The position numbers were made by a program, and so were the translations under genes. A stretch of 64,000 nt of DNA from Marinobacter salinisoli (GTDB taxonomy: Bacteria > Pseudomonadota > Gammaproteobacteria > Pseudomonadales > Oleiphilaceae), in NCBI RefSeq assembly GCF_017301335.1, contig NZ_CP071247.1:1426001-1490000 (forward strand), read 5' to 3'. Shown here piece after piece: positions 47,186-57,873 of the stretch. Below the pieces are notes generated by a model. That model was given only the letters and a program-made list of their open reading frames with translations, was not told the DNA's origin and did not search any database. Every line of letters begins with the position of its first letter. Position 1 is the first letter of the stretch.

Positions 47186-49492
47186 ATGCTCAGCATACTG
47201 CGAAGCCTTGTACAAGAAGTAAACAGTGCCCGGGATTTGCAGGAGGCGCTGGATATTATTGTCTCGCGTGTGCAAAAGGCCATGAATACCGAGGTTTGCT
47301 CTGTCTATCTGCTGGACCCGGCAACCAATCGATACATTCTCATGGCAACCGAAGGTCTTTACCGCGATGCGGTAGGGCAGGTAACCCTCGCCTACTCCGA
47401 AGGCCTCGTCGGCTTGGTCGGTTCCCGTGAGGAACCGATCAATCTTGAAGACGCGCCGGCCCACCCCCGATATCGTTATTTCCCCGAAACTGGTGAAGAG
47501 CGTTTCCGCTCGTTTCTCGGTGTGCCCATCATTCACCACCGACGCGTATTGGGGGTGCTGGTTGTCCAGCAGCGCGAGAACATTCGCACGTTTGACGAGG
47601 GTGAAGAAGCCTTCCTCGTGACGGTCTCTGCCCAGTTGGCGGGCGTCATTGCACACAGTGAAGCGACCGGGGTCATCAGTGGTCTATCGCTGACCGGCGA
47701 AGAAGCCCGCGATGTCAGCTTTAACGGCGTACCCGGCGCTCCGGGTGTGGCCATTGGCCAGGGTGTGGCGGTTTATCCCGCAGCCGATCTGGACGCCGTA
47801 CCGGAAAAGGCTCCCGAGGACATAGAGCAGGAAGTCATCCTCTTCCAGTCGGCGGTCAAAGCCGTTCGGGAAGATATAGAGCGTGTTGCCAAACGTCTGG
47901 CGTCGCAGCTTCGGCCGGAAGAACAGGCGTTGTTCGATGTTTACCTGAGAATGCTGGGCGACGATGCCTTGCCTGGCGAGGTGGCTAACAAGATCCGTGA
48001 CGGTGTGTGGGCGCAGGGCGCGCTGAAGCAGGTTGTGCAGCAGTACGTGCGCCACTTCGAGATGATGGAAGATCATTACCTGCAGGAGCGGGCGGTCGAC
48101 ATCCGGGATCTGGGGCGTCGACTTTTATCCCACCTTCAGGAACGCGGTCAGCAAGAAGTTGAGTATCCCGAGCGTACCGTACTGGTCAGTGAGGAACTGA
48201 CGCCGGCCATGCTTGGTGAGGTGCCGAAGGGGCAACTGGTAGGCCTGGTGTCTGTGAAGGGCTCCAGTAACTCGCATGTGGCCATTCTGGCCCGAGCCAT
48301 GGGCGTGCCCACGGTGATGGGGCTGGTGGATATCCCGGTCAATCAGTTGGATGGTAAGGAACTGATCGTCGATGGATTTGAAGGTCAGATTTTCGCCTCC
48401 CCGTCCGACGATCTGAGAGCGTTCTACCAGGCGATCTGTGACGAGGAAGACGAGCTGATCCGCGGGCTCGAAGCTCTCAGGGATAAACCGTGTGAAACCA
48501 TCGACCACCACCGGGTATCGTTGCTGGTCAACACCGGCCTGATGACGGACGTGGTGCGTTCGTTGTCCCATGGCGCAGAGGGTATCGGCCTGTATCGCAC
48601 CGAAGTGCCGTTCATGATCAAGGACCGCTTCCCGTCGGAGCAGGAGCAGCGGGAATACTATCGGGAACAGCTGGAAGCCTTCGCGCCCAACCCGGTAACC
48701 ATGCGGACGCTGGACATTGGGGGTGACAAGTCCCTGACCTATTTCCCGATTCAGGAGGAAAACCCGTTCCTGGGCTGGCGGGGTATCCGGGTTACGCTCG
48801 ATCACCCGGAGATTTTCCTGGTGCAGGTGCGCGCCATGCTGAAGGCGAGTGAGGGGCTGAACAACCTCCAGATCATGCTGCCAATGATCAGCAATGTGTC
48901 TGAAGTGGAAGAATCCCTGCACCTGATTTACCGGGTCTATCACGAGGTGCGGGAAGAAGGCTATGACGTTCACATGCCGAAAGTGGGTGTGATGGTGGAG
49001 GTGCCCGCGGCGGTGTACCAGATCCGGGAGTTGGCGGAACGGGTGGACTTCCTGTCAGTCGGCTCCAATGATCTGACCCAGTACCTGCTGGCCGTGGACC
49101 GCAATAATCCCAGGGTGGCTCAGCTTTACCATTCTTACCATCCGGCGGTACTTCAGGCTCTGGTGCGAATCGCCCAGGATGCCCATGTCGTTGGCAAGCC
49201 GGTGGGGATTTGCGGTGAGCTGGCGGGGGATCCGGGCGGGGCCCTGTTGCTGATGGCCATGGGCTACGATTCCCTGTCGATGAACGCCGCGAGCCTTCCC
49301 AAAGTGAAGTCAGTCATTCGCAGTATCAGTCGGGAGTGGGCCATGCAGCTGCTGGAGGATGTATTGCTGCTGGATTCTCCCCACGTCATCAAGAGCTGTG
49401 TAGATCTGGCGCTTCGTAATGCTGGCTTTGGCCGGTACCTGCGGCCTGGGAAATCGTCCAGCAAGGCCTTCACAGAGCGGGCAGCTTCCTGA
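47186..49492 (+). CDS. ptsP: Nitrogen phosphotransferase enzyme I (EI-Ntr)
   Basis: PtsP takes phosphate from PEP and passes it to NPr, linking nitrogen status to K+ uptake and other targets. The 768-residue protein has a GAF domain (about 1-165), the EI N-terminal region, the phosphohistidine domain with GSSNSHVAILARAMG (H364), and the PEP-binding TIM barrel (ISNVSEVEES, VGSNDLTQYLLAVDRNN, GICGELAGDP). Length is normal. It follows rppH by seven bases. It is one of several nitrogen-signalling genes in the window. Confidence 0.97.
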   Translation: MLSILRSLVQEVNSARDLQEALDIIVSRVQKAMNTEVCSVYLLDPATNRYILMATEGLYRDAVGQVTLAYSEGLVGLVGSREEPINLEDAPAHPRYRYFPETGEERFRSFLGVPIIHHRRVLGVLVVQQRENIRTFDEGEEAFLVTVSAQLAGVIAHSEATGVISGLSLTGEEARDVSFNGVPGAPGVAIGQGVAVYPAADLDAVPEKAPEDIEQEVILFQSAVKAVREDIERVAKRLASQLRPEEQALFDVYLRMLGDDALPGEVANKIRDGVWAQGALKQVVQQYVRHFEMMEDHYLQERAVDIRDLGRRLLSHLQERGQQEVEYPERTVLVSEELTPAMLGEVPKGQLVGLVSVKGSSNSHVAILARAMGVPTVMGLVDIPVNQLDGKELIVDGFEGQIFASPSDDLRAFYQAICDEEDELIRGLEALRDKPCETIDHHRVSLLVNTGLMTDVVRSLSHGAEGIGLYRTEVPFMIKDRFPSEQEQREYYREQLEAFAPNPVTMRTLDIGGDKSLTYFPIQEENPFLGWRGIRVTLDHPEIFLVQVRAMLKASEGLNNLQIMLPMISNVSEVEESLHLIYRVYHEVREEGYDVHMPKVGVMVEVPAAVYQIRELAERVDFLSVGSNDLTQYLLAVDRNNPRVAQLYHSYHPAVLQALVRIAQDAHVVGKPVGICGELAGDPGGALLLMAMGYDSLSMNAASLPKVKSVIRSISREWAMQLLEDVLLLDSPHVIKSCVDLALRNAGFGRYLRPGKSSSKAFTERAAS

Positions 49493-49610
49493 ACCAGGGG
49501 AGCGAGTTGAGCGAATATAGGGTGAGAACTCTAAATCCTGCTGATAGTTTGGAAAAGGCTTGGGCTCTCGAAGACCCTTCCCCGTTTTGCCAATCGGAAT
49601 AGGATAGATC

Positions 49611-50852
49611 ATGACAGCGCCAACCGATCTGAAAACAGCTCCCCGTGTCGGGCTCGCCCTTGGTGGTGGCGGCCCGCTGGGCGGTATCTACGAGATCGGG
49701 GCCCTGCGCGCGCTGGATGAAGCCATGGACGGGCTCGACTTCAACAACATCGACGTCTATGTGGGGGTGAACGCGGGCTCCTTTGTGGCGGCCAACCTTG
49801 CCAATCAGATGACAACCGCTCAGCTGTGCCGGATTTTTGTTCGTAACGAGGCTGAAGTGCATCCGTTTCACCCGGAAGTCTTTTACCGACCCGCGCTCCG
49901 GGAAATAGGGCGGCGGCTTCTCGCCGTGCCCGGCCTGGTATCGACAGCGGTTCAGCGCTTTATCAATAACCCCTATGATCAAAGCCTGCTGGAAGCCATG
50001 ACCATCCTGGCTCAGGCGGCACCATCCGGGCTGTTCGATAACGAGGGCTTGCACGATTACCTGAAGCGGGCGTTCACCATGCTGGGGCGGACCAACGATT
50101 TTCGCGAGCTCAAGCGTAGCCTGTATATCGTCGCCGCAGACGTGGAGAGCACCGATGCCGTGTGTTTCGGCGCTCCGGGCTTTGATCATGTGCCGATATC
50201 TAAGGCTATTCAGGCCAGCACGGCCTCGCCCGGGCTGTACGTACCGGTCGATATTGATGGCCGGTATTATGTGGACGGAACGTTGCGCAAGGGGTTGCAC
50301 GCGTCGGTGGCTTTTGAAGATGGCGCGGATCTGGTGTTTGCCGTCAATCCCCAGGTCCCGATCGATGCCAGTGCCGCGGTGCGAGCGGGCTCCATGAAGC
50401 CAGGAGAACTGACACGATCTGGCATGCCCAACCTGCTATCCCAGATGTTTCGAACCATGGTGTATTCACGGATGCAGTCGGGCATTGCCCAATACGCCCG
50501 TGATTATCCGGACAAAGACATTCTGCTGTTCGAGCCGACCCGGGACGACGCCAAGCTCTTTTTCTCCAACGTGTTCAGCTTCCAGTCCCGCAGGATGGTG
50601 TGCGAGCACGCCTACCAGATGACTCGTCGCGATCTGCTCAACCGGGCGGACGAGCTGGAGCCAAAACTGGCCAGTTATGGCATTACGCTGCGCCGGGACC
50701 GGCTGGAAGACGAGCAGCGGACCATCAGTACCAGTCTGTATGGTGAAATGCTGCCGCTGTACGTCGCCAAAGGAAGAAAGAAAAAGGCCGAGAAAGGCAG
50801 GCTGGTGTCCAGTCTGGAGAATGTGAGCCAGCTGTTCAGCAAGGCTCAGTAG
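49611..50852 (+). CDS. Patatin-like protein with substituted nucleophile
   Basis: A 413-residue patatin-domain protein. The glycine-rich oxyanion loop ALGGGGPLGG and the late Asp motif YYVDGTLRKG are present. The position normally occupied by the GxSxG serine reads GVNAG, so N54 replaces the catalytic serine; a serine follows three residues later. Patatins are usually phospholipases or acyl hydrolases, but without the serine this copy may be non-catalytic or use another residue. No signal peptide or membrane helix is seen. AGGAT precedes the ATG. It is convergent with hslU. Confidence 0.82.
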   Translation: MTAPTDLKTAPRVGLALGGGGPLGGIYEIGALRALDEAMDGLDFNNIDVYVGVNAGSFVAANLANQMTTAQLCRIFVRNEAEVHPFHPEVFYRPALREIGRRLLAVPGLVSTAVQRFINNPYDQSLLEAMTILAQAAPSGLFDNEGLHDYLKRAFTMLGRTNDFRELKRSLYIVAADVESTDAVCFGAPGFDHVPISKAIQASTASPGLYVPVDIDGRYYVDGTLRKGLHASVAFEDGADLVFAVNPQVPIDASAAVRAGSMKPGELTRSGMPNLLSQMFRTMVYSRMQSGIAQYARDYPDKDILLFEPTRDDAKLFFSNVFSFQSRRMVCEHAYQMTRRDLLNRADELEPKLASYGITLRRDRLEDEQRTISTSLYGEMLPLYVAKGRKKKAEKGRLVSSLENVSQLFSKAQ

Positions 50853-50861
50853 CACAGATAA

Positions 50862-50899
50862 ACCGGGGCCGGCACTGACCCGCACCCCGGTGCTCATCT
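50862..50899 (+). terminator. Possible terminator after the patatin-like gene
   Basis: Inverted repeat ACCGGGG / CCCCGGT with a 16-base loop, followed by a short T-rich stretch, between the convergent patatin-like and hslU genes. The long loop makes it only moderately convincing. Confidence 0.4.
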
Positions 50900-50903
50900 T
50901 TTC

Positions 50904-52232
50904 TTACAGGATATACCGGCTTAAATCCTCGTCTTCAGCCAGTTCTCCCAGTTGCTCGTCAACATAGGCAGCCGTTACTTCAAAACCATCCGTGACCTTG
51001 TCGCCGGCATCGTATGAGAGGCCTTCCAGCAACCGTTCGAGCACGGTGTGCAGACGACGTGCGCCGATGTTCTCAGTGGTTTCGTTGACCTTACAGGCCA
51101 CCTCGGCAATTCGGGCAATGGCATCATCACTGAAGCTCAGCTTGACGCCTTCCGTGCCAATAAGCGCCTCATACTGCTCGACCAGCGAGGCGTCAGGCTC
51201 GGTCAGGATCCGCTTGAAGTCATCCGGCGTGAGCGCCTGGAGTTCGACCCGAATTGGCAGCCGACCCTGCAGTTCCGGGATCAGGTCTGAGGGCTTCGAC
51301 AGGTGGAAGGCGCCTGAGGCGATGAACAGGATATGGTCCGTGCGGACGGAGCCATACTTGGTGCTCACGGTGCTGCCTTCAATGAGAGGGAGCAGGTCTC
51401 GCTGAACCCCTTCCCGGGAGACATCAGAGGAGGTGTTTTCCGAACGCTTGGCCACCTTGTCGATCTCGTCGATAAAGACGATGCCATTTTGCTCGACGAC
51501 TTGAATGGCTTTCTGTTTGATTTCTTCCTCGTTGACCAGCTTGGCGGCTTCTTCGTCCTTTACCCGACGCATGGCGTCCGCCACTTTCATTTTGCGGGTT
51601 TTCCGCTTGTCGGAAGACAGGTTCGAGAACATGCTTTGCAGCTGGCTGGTCATTTCCTCCATGCCCGGCGGTGCCATGATTTCCACCCCGGCGGAACTGG
51701 CGCTCAGGTCAATTTCAATTTCCTTGTCGTCCAGCTCACCTTCACGGAGTTTCTTTCTGAACATCTGCCGGGTGGCGGAGTCTGCCGGCTTCTGGCTGTC
51801 TTCCTTGAAATCGCGCGCCGGCGGCAGCAGGGCATCCAGAATCCGCTCTTCAGCGGCATCCAGAGCGCGATGCTCGTGGCGTTTCATTTCCTGCTCACGC
51901 AGCATTTTGATGGCCGCATCCGCCAGGTCCCGGATGATGGATTCCACATCCCGGCCAACGTAACCCACTTCGGTGAACTTGGTGGCCTCGACTTTCAGGA
52001 ACGGGGCGTCGGCCAGCTTGGCCAACCGGCGGGCGATTTCGGTTTTACCCACGCCGGTGGGGCCGATCATCAGGATATTCTTGGGGGTGATTTCGTCTCG
52101 CAGGGTGCTGTCCAGCTGCATTCGACGCCAGCGGTTGCGCAGCGCGATGGCTACCGCCCGTTTGGCTTCTTCCTGGCCGACGATGTGTTTGTTGAGCTCG
52201 TGGACAATTTCGCGGGGGGTCATTCCAGCCAT
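50904..52232 (-). CDS. hslU: ATP-dependent protease ATPase subunit HslU
   Basis: HslU is the AAA+ unfoldase that feeds substrates to the HslV peptidase. The 442-residue protein starts [20 protein letters not shown]. Walker A is [14 protein letters not shown], Walker [13 protein letters not shown], and the inserted I-domain lies about 110-230. The C-terminus LSRYIL inserts into HslV to activate it. It follows hslV by 12 bases and is cotranscribed with it. Confidence 0.98.
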   Translation of the reverse strand: MAGMTPREIVHELNKHIVGQEEAKRAVAIALRNRWRRMQLDSTLRDEITPKNILMIGPTGVGKTEIARRLAKLADAPFLKVEATKFTEVGYVGRDVESIIRDLADAAIKMLREQEMKRHEHRALDAAEERILDALLPPARDFKEDSQKPADSATRQMFRKKLREGELDDKEIEIDLSASSAGVEIMAPPGMEEMTSQLQSMFSNLSSDKRKTRKMKVADAMRRVKDEEAAKLVNEEEIKQKAIQVVEQNGIVFIDEIDKVAKRSENTSSDVSREGVQRDLLPLIEGSTVSTKYGSVRTDHILFIASGAFHLSKPSDLIPELQGRLPIRVELQALTPDDFKRILTEPDASLVEQYEALIGTEGVKLSFSDDAIARIAEVACKVNETTENIGARRLHTVLERLLEGLSYDAGDKVTDGFEVTAAYVDEQLGELAEDEDLSRYIL

Positions 52233-52244
52233 GGTCGCTCCGGA

Positions 52245-52775
52245 TCAGTCGTTAGTGGGCAGCACTTCGAGGGTGCGATTGTGGTTGGTGTAAACACAGA
52301 TATCCGCCGCAATGTTTAGGCCCTTCTCGACTACCTCGTGGGCCGGCAAATCGGTGTTTTCCAGCAGTGCCCGCGCGGATGCCTGGGCGTATGGGCCGCC
52401 TGAGCCAATAGCAATCAGGCCCTGCTCGGGCTCAATAACATCGCCATTGCCGGTGATGATCAGCGATGCCGTTTTGTCGGCGACGGCGAGGAGGGCCTCA
52501 AGGCGCCTGAGTGCCCGGTCCGTACGCCAGTCTTTCGCCAGCTCGACCGCAGCGCGTGTCAGGTTGCCCTGATGCTTCTCCAGCTGGGCCTCGAATCGTT
52601 CAAACAGGGTAAACGCATCGGCGGTGCCTCCGGCGAAGCCGGCAAGTACCTGGCCATTATAGAGACGGCGGACCTTGCGGGCGTTTCCCTTCATGACGGT
52701 ATTGCCCAGCGAAACCTGGCCGTCGCCTCCCATGGCAACTTCGTCATCACGCCGGACCGAAAGTATCGTAGTCAT
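52245..52775 (-). CDS. hslV: ATP-dependent protease peptidase subunit HslV
   Basis: HslV is the threonine peptidase of the two-tier HslUV protease. The 176-residue protein begins [20 protein letters not shown]; removal of Met exposes the catalytic Thr. [17 protein letters not shown] [14 protein letters not shown] and [14 protein letters not shown] are conserved blocks. GGAG lies before the ATG. A sigma-32-like promoter lies upstream. Confidence 0.98.
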   Translation of the reverse strand: MTTILSVRRDDEVAMGGDGQVSLGNTVMKGNARKVRRLYNGQVLAGFAGGTADAFTLFERFEAQLEKHQGNLTRAAVELAKDWRTDRALRRLEALLAVADKTASLIITGNGDVIEPEQGLIAIGSGGPYAQASARALLENTDLPAHEVVEKGLNIAADICVYTNHNRTLEVLPTND

Positions 52776-52814
52776 TTTGGCTCCAATTGCCTGATTAAAA
52801 TCGGTATCAAGGCA

Positions 52815-52842
52815 CTATGGAGGCGGGAGGGGAGAATTCAAG
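52815..52842 (-). promoter_or_regulatory. Candidate heat-shock (sigma-32) promoter of hslVU
   Basis: On the minus strand CTTGAA is followed after 13 bases by CCTCCATAG, matching the sigma-32 consensus CTTGAA-N(11-15)-CCCCATNT well. Transcription would start about 35 bases before the hslV ATG, in agreement with heat induction of hslVU in other bacteria. Confidence 0.65.
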
Positions 52843-52919
52843 TGGGTGCTCAGCAGGGTTGCCAGCGTGGCAGCACCCTGGCGAGTGAGGGGCCTGCCGC
52901 CTTCCGTGGCGGCCCGGAA

Positions 52920-53570
52920 TCAGCCTTTTTTCGGGATCTTGCGCACCAGCGGCTCGATGTTGATGGATACCAGCTTGTCGATGGCCGAATTCATCTGGCT
53001 GCGAGAGCTGAAGGGGCCTACATTCACCCGGTACCAGATGGAGCCGTTGTCCAGGTCAATACGTTGAACCTGAGCGCGCAGGCCCTGGAAGGCAATCTGC
53101 GCGCGCTGGCGTTCGGCGTCCGTCTTGCTGCGGAAGGAGCCCGACTGAACCAGGTAATCGAAGTCCTGTTTGGCCGGCCCCGGTGTGTACTCTTCCACCT
53201 TGGGCGGCACCACTTCAGACTCTGGCAGCATTTCGTAGAAGCGGAAGCCGGGCTTCTCGTCTTCCGCTTTTGCCGTGGTCCTTGGTGCAGTGACAGCCTT
53301 GGTGGCTGGTTGCTGTACCTGTTGAGTGCCGCGATTATCCGGCTGCGAAGACGGGATGGAATTCAGGTAGACAATAAACCCGATGAACCCGCCAACGGCG
53401 GCTAGGGAAAGAACCCACTTCACTGACAATCTCCCTTTCTGGGTTTTGGCTGGCGCAGCGGCCCTCGGCTGTTTCTTGGCACGGCGCGAGGGCTGGTCGG
53501 ATTTTTTCTTGGGTTGAGGCGTTGCTGAAGGCGATGCCGTCCGGTACTTCTTGGCATAGTCTTTTGCCAT
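52920..53570 (-). CDS. SPOR domain-containing inner-membrane protein (FtsN-like)
   Basis: A 216-residue bitopic protein: a basic cytoplasmic N-terminus (about 1-48, Lys/Pro/Ser rich), one transmembrane helix (WVLSLAAVGGFIGFIVYL), a low-complexity periplasmic linker, and a C-terminal SPOR domain (about 135-213; YLVQSGSFRSKTDAERQRAQ, WYRVNVGPFSSRSQMNSA). SPOR domains bind denuded glycan at the division septum, so it is FtsN-like. It lies ten bases after argS and before hslV, an order shared with Pseudomonas. Confidence 0.9.
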   Translation of the reverse strand: MAKDYAKKYRTASPSATPQPKKKSDQPSRRAKKQPRAAAPAKTQKGRLSVKWVLSLAAVGGFIGFIVYLNSIPSSQPDNRGTQQVQQPATKAVTAPRTTAKAEDEKPGFRFYEMLPESEVVPPKVEEYTPGPAKQDFDYLVQSGSFRSKTDAERQRAQIAFQGLRAQVQRIDLDNGSIWYRVNVGPFSSRSQMNSAIDKLVSINIEPLVRKIPKKG

Positions 53571-53579
53571 GGCAATGAG

Positions 53580-55265
53580 TTACATCTCTTCTGGTGCGCT
53601 TACGCCAATCAGGTCAAGACCATTCGCAATGACTTGGCGAATGGCCAGGTACAGACTAACACGCGCATCCCGGATCGCCGAGTCCTCCACAAGCACCTTG
53701 TGGGCGTTGTAGTAAGTATGGAATTGGCCGGCCAGGTCACGCAGGTAGTGTGTCAGATGATGCGGTTCGCGCTGAGCGGCCGAGTTGGCAATCAGTTCCG
53801 GGAACTTGGCCAGCTGGTTGGCGAGTTCCTTCTCTTCGTCCAGCGTCAGCAGTGAGAGCTCCCCAGCACATTCGTTGCGTCCTCGCTCAACCCCCTCGTC
53901 TGCCAGCTTGCGCAGAACGCTGCAGATCCGCGCATGGGCGTACTGGATGTAGTAGACCGGGTTTTCATTAGTCTGAGAGCGGGCCAGGTCGATGTCGAAG
54001 GTCAACTGGGAATCCACGCGCCGCGCCGCCAGGAAAAAGCGTGTGGCATCGCGGCCGACTTCATCAATCAGGTCGCGCACGGTGACATAGCTACCGGCGC
54101 GCTTGGAAATCTTCACTTCCTGGCCGGAGCGGGTCACCATCACCATCTGATGCAGCACGTAGTCCGGCCATCCCTGCGGGATGTCGGCCTTCAGGGCCTG
54201 CAGGCCTGCACGAACACGCGTCACCGTGGAGTGGTGATCGGCACCCTGTTCGTTGATGACGGTGGTGAAGCCGCGCTGCCACTTGTCGAGATGATAGGCA
54301 ACATCGGGAAGGAAGTAGGTATAACCGCCGTCCTTTTTGCGCATTACGCGGTCTTTGTCGTCGCCAAACTCGGTGGTTTTCAACCAGGTCGCGCCTTCAC
54401 TTTCGTAGGTGTAGCCATTCTCCTGCAGCCGCTTCACCGTGGCTTCCACTTTGCCATCCTTGTACAGCGAAGACTCCAGGAAATACACATCGAAGTGAAC
54501 ATCAAAAGCTTTCAGGTCGAGATCCTGTTCACGGCGCAGGTAGGCGACAGCGAATTCGCGAATGGCGTCCAGGTCATCCGGATCGGCCTTACCGATGACA
54601 TGACGGTCGTCGGCATCGATTTTCTCGCCGGCCAGGTAAGAATTGGCAACATCAATGATGTAATCGCCACGGTAGCCGTCGGCCGGCCAGCTTTCGTGCT
54701 CGGGGCTCAGGCCTTTTACACGGGCCTGGACAGACAGCGCGAGGTTGTTGATCTGCGCGCCCGCGTCATTGTAGTAAAACTCGCGGGTAACGTCGTAGCC
54801 GTTGGCTTCAAGTAGCCGGCACAGGCAGTCACCGATGGCGGCGCCACGGCCATGGCCCACGTGCAGCGGGCCGGTCGGGTTGGCAGATACGAATTCCACC
54901 TGAACCTTTTCGCGCTTGCCGGAGTCGTTTCGACCGAATTGCTCCGCTTGATCAAGGATTGTTTCGACAATCTCGAAGGCACTGGCGGTGCTCATGAAGA
55001 AGTTGATAAAGCCCGGGCCGGCAATCTCCACTTTCTCAACCGCTGTGCTCTCCGGCAGTCGGGCCACCAGTTCCTCGGCCAGTTTTCGCGGCGGACAGCC
55101 TGCAGCTTTGGCGGCGACCAGTGCAATGTTGCAGGCATAGTCACCGTGGGATTTGTCCTTGGTGTAGCCTACTTGCGGTGTGAAGGTCTGGTCTGCAGGC
55201 AGTGTGCCTTCAGACTGAAGCGCGGCCAGTGCGGACTGGAGCAGATCGGAAACGGTCTCTTTCAT
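53580..55265 (-). CDS. argS: Arginyl-tRNA synthetase
   Basis: ArgS charges tRNA-Arg. With the ATG at 55265 ([20 protein letters not shown]) it has 561 residues, close to the family. The class I HIGH motif is in [17 protein letters not shown], and the KMSKS-equivalent is KISKRAG. An N-terminal Add-1 domain and a C-terminal anticodon-binding DALR domain are present. A 52-residue upstream extension is rejected. Confidence 0.97.
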   Translation of the reverse strand: MKETVSDLLQSALAALQSEGTLPADQTFTPQVGYTKDKSHGDYACNIALVAAKAAGCPPRKLAEELVARLPESTAVEKVEIAGPGFINFFMSTASAFEIVETILDQAEQFGRNDSGKREKVQVEFVSANPTGPLHVGHGRGAAIGDCLCRLLEANGYDVTREFYYNDAGAQINNLALSVQARVKGLSPEHESWPADGYRGDYIIDVANSYLAGEKIDADDRHVIGKADPDDLDAIREFAVAYLRREQDLDLKAFDVHFDVYFLESSLYKDGKVEATVKRLQENGYTYESEGATWLKTTEFGDDKDRVMRKKDGGYTYFLPDVAYHLDKWQRGFTTVINEQGADHHSTVTRVRAGLQALKADIPQGWPDYVLHQMVMVTRSGQEVKISKRAGSYVTVRDLIDEVGRDATRFFLAARRVDSQLTFDIDLARSQTNENPVYYIQYAHARICSVLRKLADEGVERGRNECAGELSLLTLDEEKELANQLAKFPELIANSAAQREPHHLTHYLRDLAGQFHTYYNAHKVLVEDSAIRDARVSLYLAIRQVIANGLDLIGVSAPEEM

Positions 55266-55447
55266 GCTGTCAGATGACTCGGTTGGCTGGAAAGGTGGAA
55301 AACGGGGCCGAATGGCCAGTGTCGAAATTAAGGGGGCATTATCGCGGAAAGGGCGGGGCGACTCAAATAGTGGAAAGCAGCAGGTGGACGCGCAAACCGG
55401 CCGGCGTGCTCCTCCGGCCAAGTTGACCTGGCGCTTGCCAACCTTAC

Positions 55448-57628
55448 TTAGCCGGTTTCCAGTGGGTCCACATCAATCATCCAGCGGGTGTGGTTGCGAG
55501 GGGTGGTTTGCTCCAGCTCGTAGCACATTTGCCTGAGCAGGTGGTTTAGCAACTTACGATTTCCGGCGTTGATAATCAGTTGCGCCCGGTGGCGGTCTGC
55601 ACGACGTGCGATCAGTGCTGGCAGCGGCCCCCAGGTCTCGATGCCTGGCTGCTGCGCCATGGGTTTGATGGTGTCGAGGAGTTTCAGGCTTTGCTCCATG
55701 GTACTGTTCTCCGCGCGCAGGATAGCCATGGCCCGAAACGGCGGCAGTTGGCCGGATTCCCGTTCCGCGAGAAGCTGGTCTGCGATGTGCAGATAGTTTC
55801 CCCGGCACAGTCCTTTGAGGAGAGGGTGGTCGCTGTGGCAAGTTTGTATCAGCACAGTCCCGGCTTTCTCGCCTCGGCCGGCTCGCCCGCTCACCTGTAG
55901 CAGGGTCTGGATCAGCTGCTCTGGCGCTCGGAAATCCACGCTGAAGAGTCCTCCGTCAGCGTTTACCACCAGAACGAGGGTTACGTTCGGGAAGTCGTGG
56001 CCTTTGGCCAGCATCTGGGTGCCCACCAGCACACAGGGCTCGCCGGCGTTTACCTGCTTCAGAATGCTCTGGATGCTGCCTTTTCGCTGGGTGCTGTCTC
56101 GATCGACGCGAACGATTGGGGTGTCGGGGAAGGCTTCTTTGAGCACGTCCTCGGCGCGCTCGGTGCCCTGTCCCACGGGCTTGAAGGCATCGCTTTGGCA
56201 CTCTGGACACAGGTCCGAGGCGGCAGTTTGGTAGTCGCAATGGTGGCAGCGCATGGCGCGATCGCGGCGATGGTAGGTCAGGCGTGTGTCGCAGCGAGGG
56301 CATTCGATGGTGTGACCGCAGTCAAAGCACATCATCACAGGGGCAAAACCGCGGCGATTGACGAATACCAGTGCCTGTTCGCCTTTTTCAAGTGTCTGTC
56401 GTATCGCGTTCAGCGCGGGCCGGGACAGGCCACCTTCAAGCGGGCGACTGCGGATATCCAGCAGGCTTATGGCGGGCGGCTTGGCGTCCCCGGCCCTTTC
56501 TTCCAGGCGAATCAGCTTGTATTTTTCCTGCTTTGCATTGTTCAGCGACTCCAGCGAGGGCGTCGCAGAGCCCAGAATTACCGGGCACTGGTTCAGGTGT
56601 GCCCGGTAAACCGCCACGTCCCGCGCTGAATACCGAAAACCTTCGCCCTGTTTGTAGGAACTGTCGTGCTCCTCGTCAACGATGATGGTTTTGAGGTCGG
56701 TAAAAGGAAGCAGCACAGCTGAGCGGGTGCCGATCAGTATAACGGGGTGCCCGTTTCTGATTTTTAGCCAGGTGGTCAAACGCTCACTGTCATTCAGTGC
56801 CGAGTGCCATACCACGATGCGATCGCCAAAGTACCGCCGGAAGCGGGCCACGGTTTGCGGCGTAAGGTTAATCTCAGGCACCAAGACCAGCGCTTGTTGG
56901 TCTGCTTGGAGGTGGTTTTTCAGGTAATCCAGATAAACTTCAGTCTTTCCGCTTCCGGTGATGCCGAACAGAAGGCTGGCACTGAATCCCGCTTTCGGGG
57001 GCGCAAGCTGTTCGGCCACGGTTTGCTGAGCCGGCGACAGTTTGAGTGTGGCCGGACTCAATTCCTCGGATCCTGCCGATCCTGTCTTTGCCTCTGTCTG
57101 ACGCTGGCTCGGCTCTGCCAGCCCTTTAATGTGCAGACTTCTGAGCTGCTGTTGGCTAAATCCTGCTGTGGTGATGGTGCTGGCGGGAAGTCCTTTAGGG
57201 TGTTCTTGTAGAAAGTGGAGTAATGCCTTTTGCTTGTGGGCGTTAGCCGGCAGAGGGGTGCTTGAGGGCTTGGCCTGCCACCAGGTCTGGGGCTTTTCTT
57301 GCGCCGGTTGGCCTCGTCTCAGGGCCGGGGGTAAGGCGGTGAACAGGCACTCCCCCAAAGGATGCTGGTAATAGTCGCTTGCCCAGTTGAGCAGTTGAAA
57401 GGTTTCCCGGGGCAATGCTGGCCAGGATTCAAGGGCTGACACCACCGGCTTTATTTTAATGCCGGCGGGTGGTTCGACACCGGTGTCAACCACAAGACCG
57501 GTAATCTTCTGGTGCCCGAAAGGAACATGGACTCTCTGGCCCGGCGATAGGGTCAGTTCTCTCGGTATTTCGTAATCGAATAGCCGGCGAAGTGGTCGGT
57601 TCAGGGCAATGCGTGCGGTGGATGACAC
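55448..57628 (-). CDS. priA: Primosomal helicase PriA
   Basis: PriA restarts collapsed replication forks. I start it at GTG 57628, giving [18 protein letters not shown] and 726 residues, as in E. coli (732); an upstream in-frame start would overlap the rpmE promoter. Walker A is [12 protein letters not shown], the DEAH-box equivalent [10 protein letters not shown], and two zinc-binding clusters are visible ([13 protein letters not shown] and [19 protein letters not shown]). It is divergent from rpmE and 182 bases from argS. Confidence 0.96.
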   Translation of the reverse strand: MSSTARIALNRPLRRLFDYEIPRELTLSPGQRVHVPFGHQKITGLVVDTGVEPPAGIKIKPVVSALESWPALPRETFQLLNWASDYYQHPLGECLFTALPPALRRGQPAQEKPQTWWQAKPSSTPLPANAHKQKALLHFLQEHPKGLPASTITTAGFSQQQLRSLHIKGLAEPSQRQTEAKTGSAGSEELSPATLKLSPAQQTVAEQLAPPKAGFSASLLFGITGSGKTEVYLDYLKNHLQADQQALVLVPEINLTPQTVARFRRYFGDRIVVWHSALNDSERLTTWLKIRNGHPVILIGTRSAVLLPFTDLKTIIVDEEHDSSYKQGEGFRYSARDVAVYRAHLNQCPVILGSATPSLESLNNAKQEKYKLIRLEERAGDAKPPAISLLDIRSRPLEGGLSRPALNAIRQTLEKGEQALVFVNRRGFAPVMMCFDCGHTIECPRCDTRLTYHRRDRAMRCHHCDYQTAASDLCPECQSDAFKPVGQGTERAEDVLKEAFPDTPIVRVDRDSTQRKGSIQSILKQVNAGEPCVLVGTQMLAKGHDFPNVTLVLVVNADGGLFSVDFRAPEQLIQTLLQVSGRAGRGEKAGTVLIQTCHSDHPLLKGLCRGNYLHIADQLLAERESGQLPPFRAMAILRAENSTMEQSLKLLDTIKPMAQQPGIETWGPLPALIARRADRHRAQLIINAGNRKLLNHLLRQMCYELEQTTPRNHTRWMIDVDPLETG

Positions 57629-57714
57629 TCGATCTTCCCGTGAGTTGTGGTATGTGCGTACACTTGTGAACTGCCGTGTGGTGCGCAAAACCACGTCTGG
57701 GTGCCCCGCGCTGC

Positions 57715-57743
57715 TTGCCTGGCGGGGTGTTTGCAAGTAAGAT
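57715..57743 (+). promoter_or_regulatory. Sigma-70 promoter of rpmE
   Basis: TTGCCT and TAAGAT are separated by 17 bases. Transcription would begin near 57750, leaving a leader of about 124 bases before the rpmE ATG. Confidence 0.65.
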
Positions 57744-57749
57744 GCGCGG

Positions 57750-57873
57750 TCTGTTCCGGCAGGGCATGATTTTGCCCCGTCTTTTTATTTCGTTCAAACA
57801 TGCGGTGCCCGACGCTCTGGCCTTTTGTTCGAAGGTCTCGATCTGGTAGCGGCATGACCGAAAGAGGTTCGCC
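57750..57873 (+). ncRNA. Structured 5' leader of rpmE, candidate L31 leader
   Basis: The leader has a short hairpin GGGCA / TGCCC (57762-57777) followed by CTTTTTATTT, and further possible pairings near the start codon. Ribosomal protein L31 leaders that bind the protein to repress its own synthesis are described in gammaproteobacteria, so this is a plausible member. No covariance model was run. Confidence 0.35.

Noticed and set aside
53580..55421. Longer N-terminal versions of argS, tolC-like, priA, glnE and maeB
   Set aside because: The extra residues are not family-like, and in each case an internal start matches the usual N-terminus of the family.
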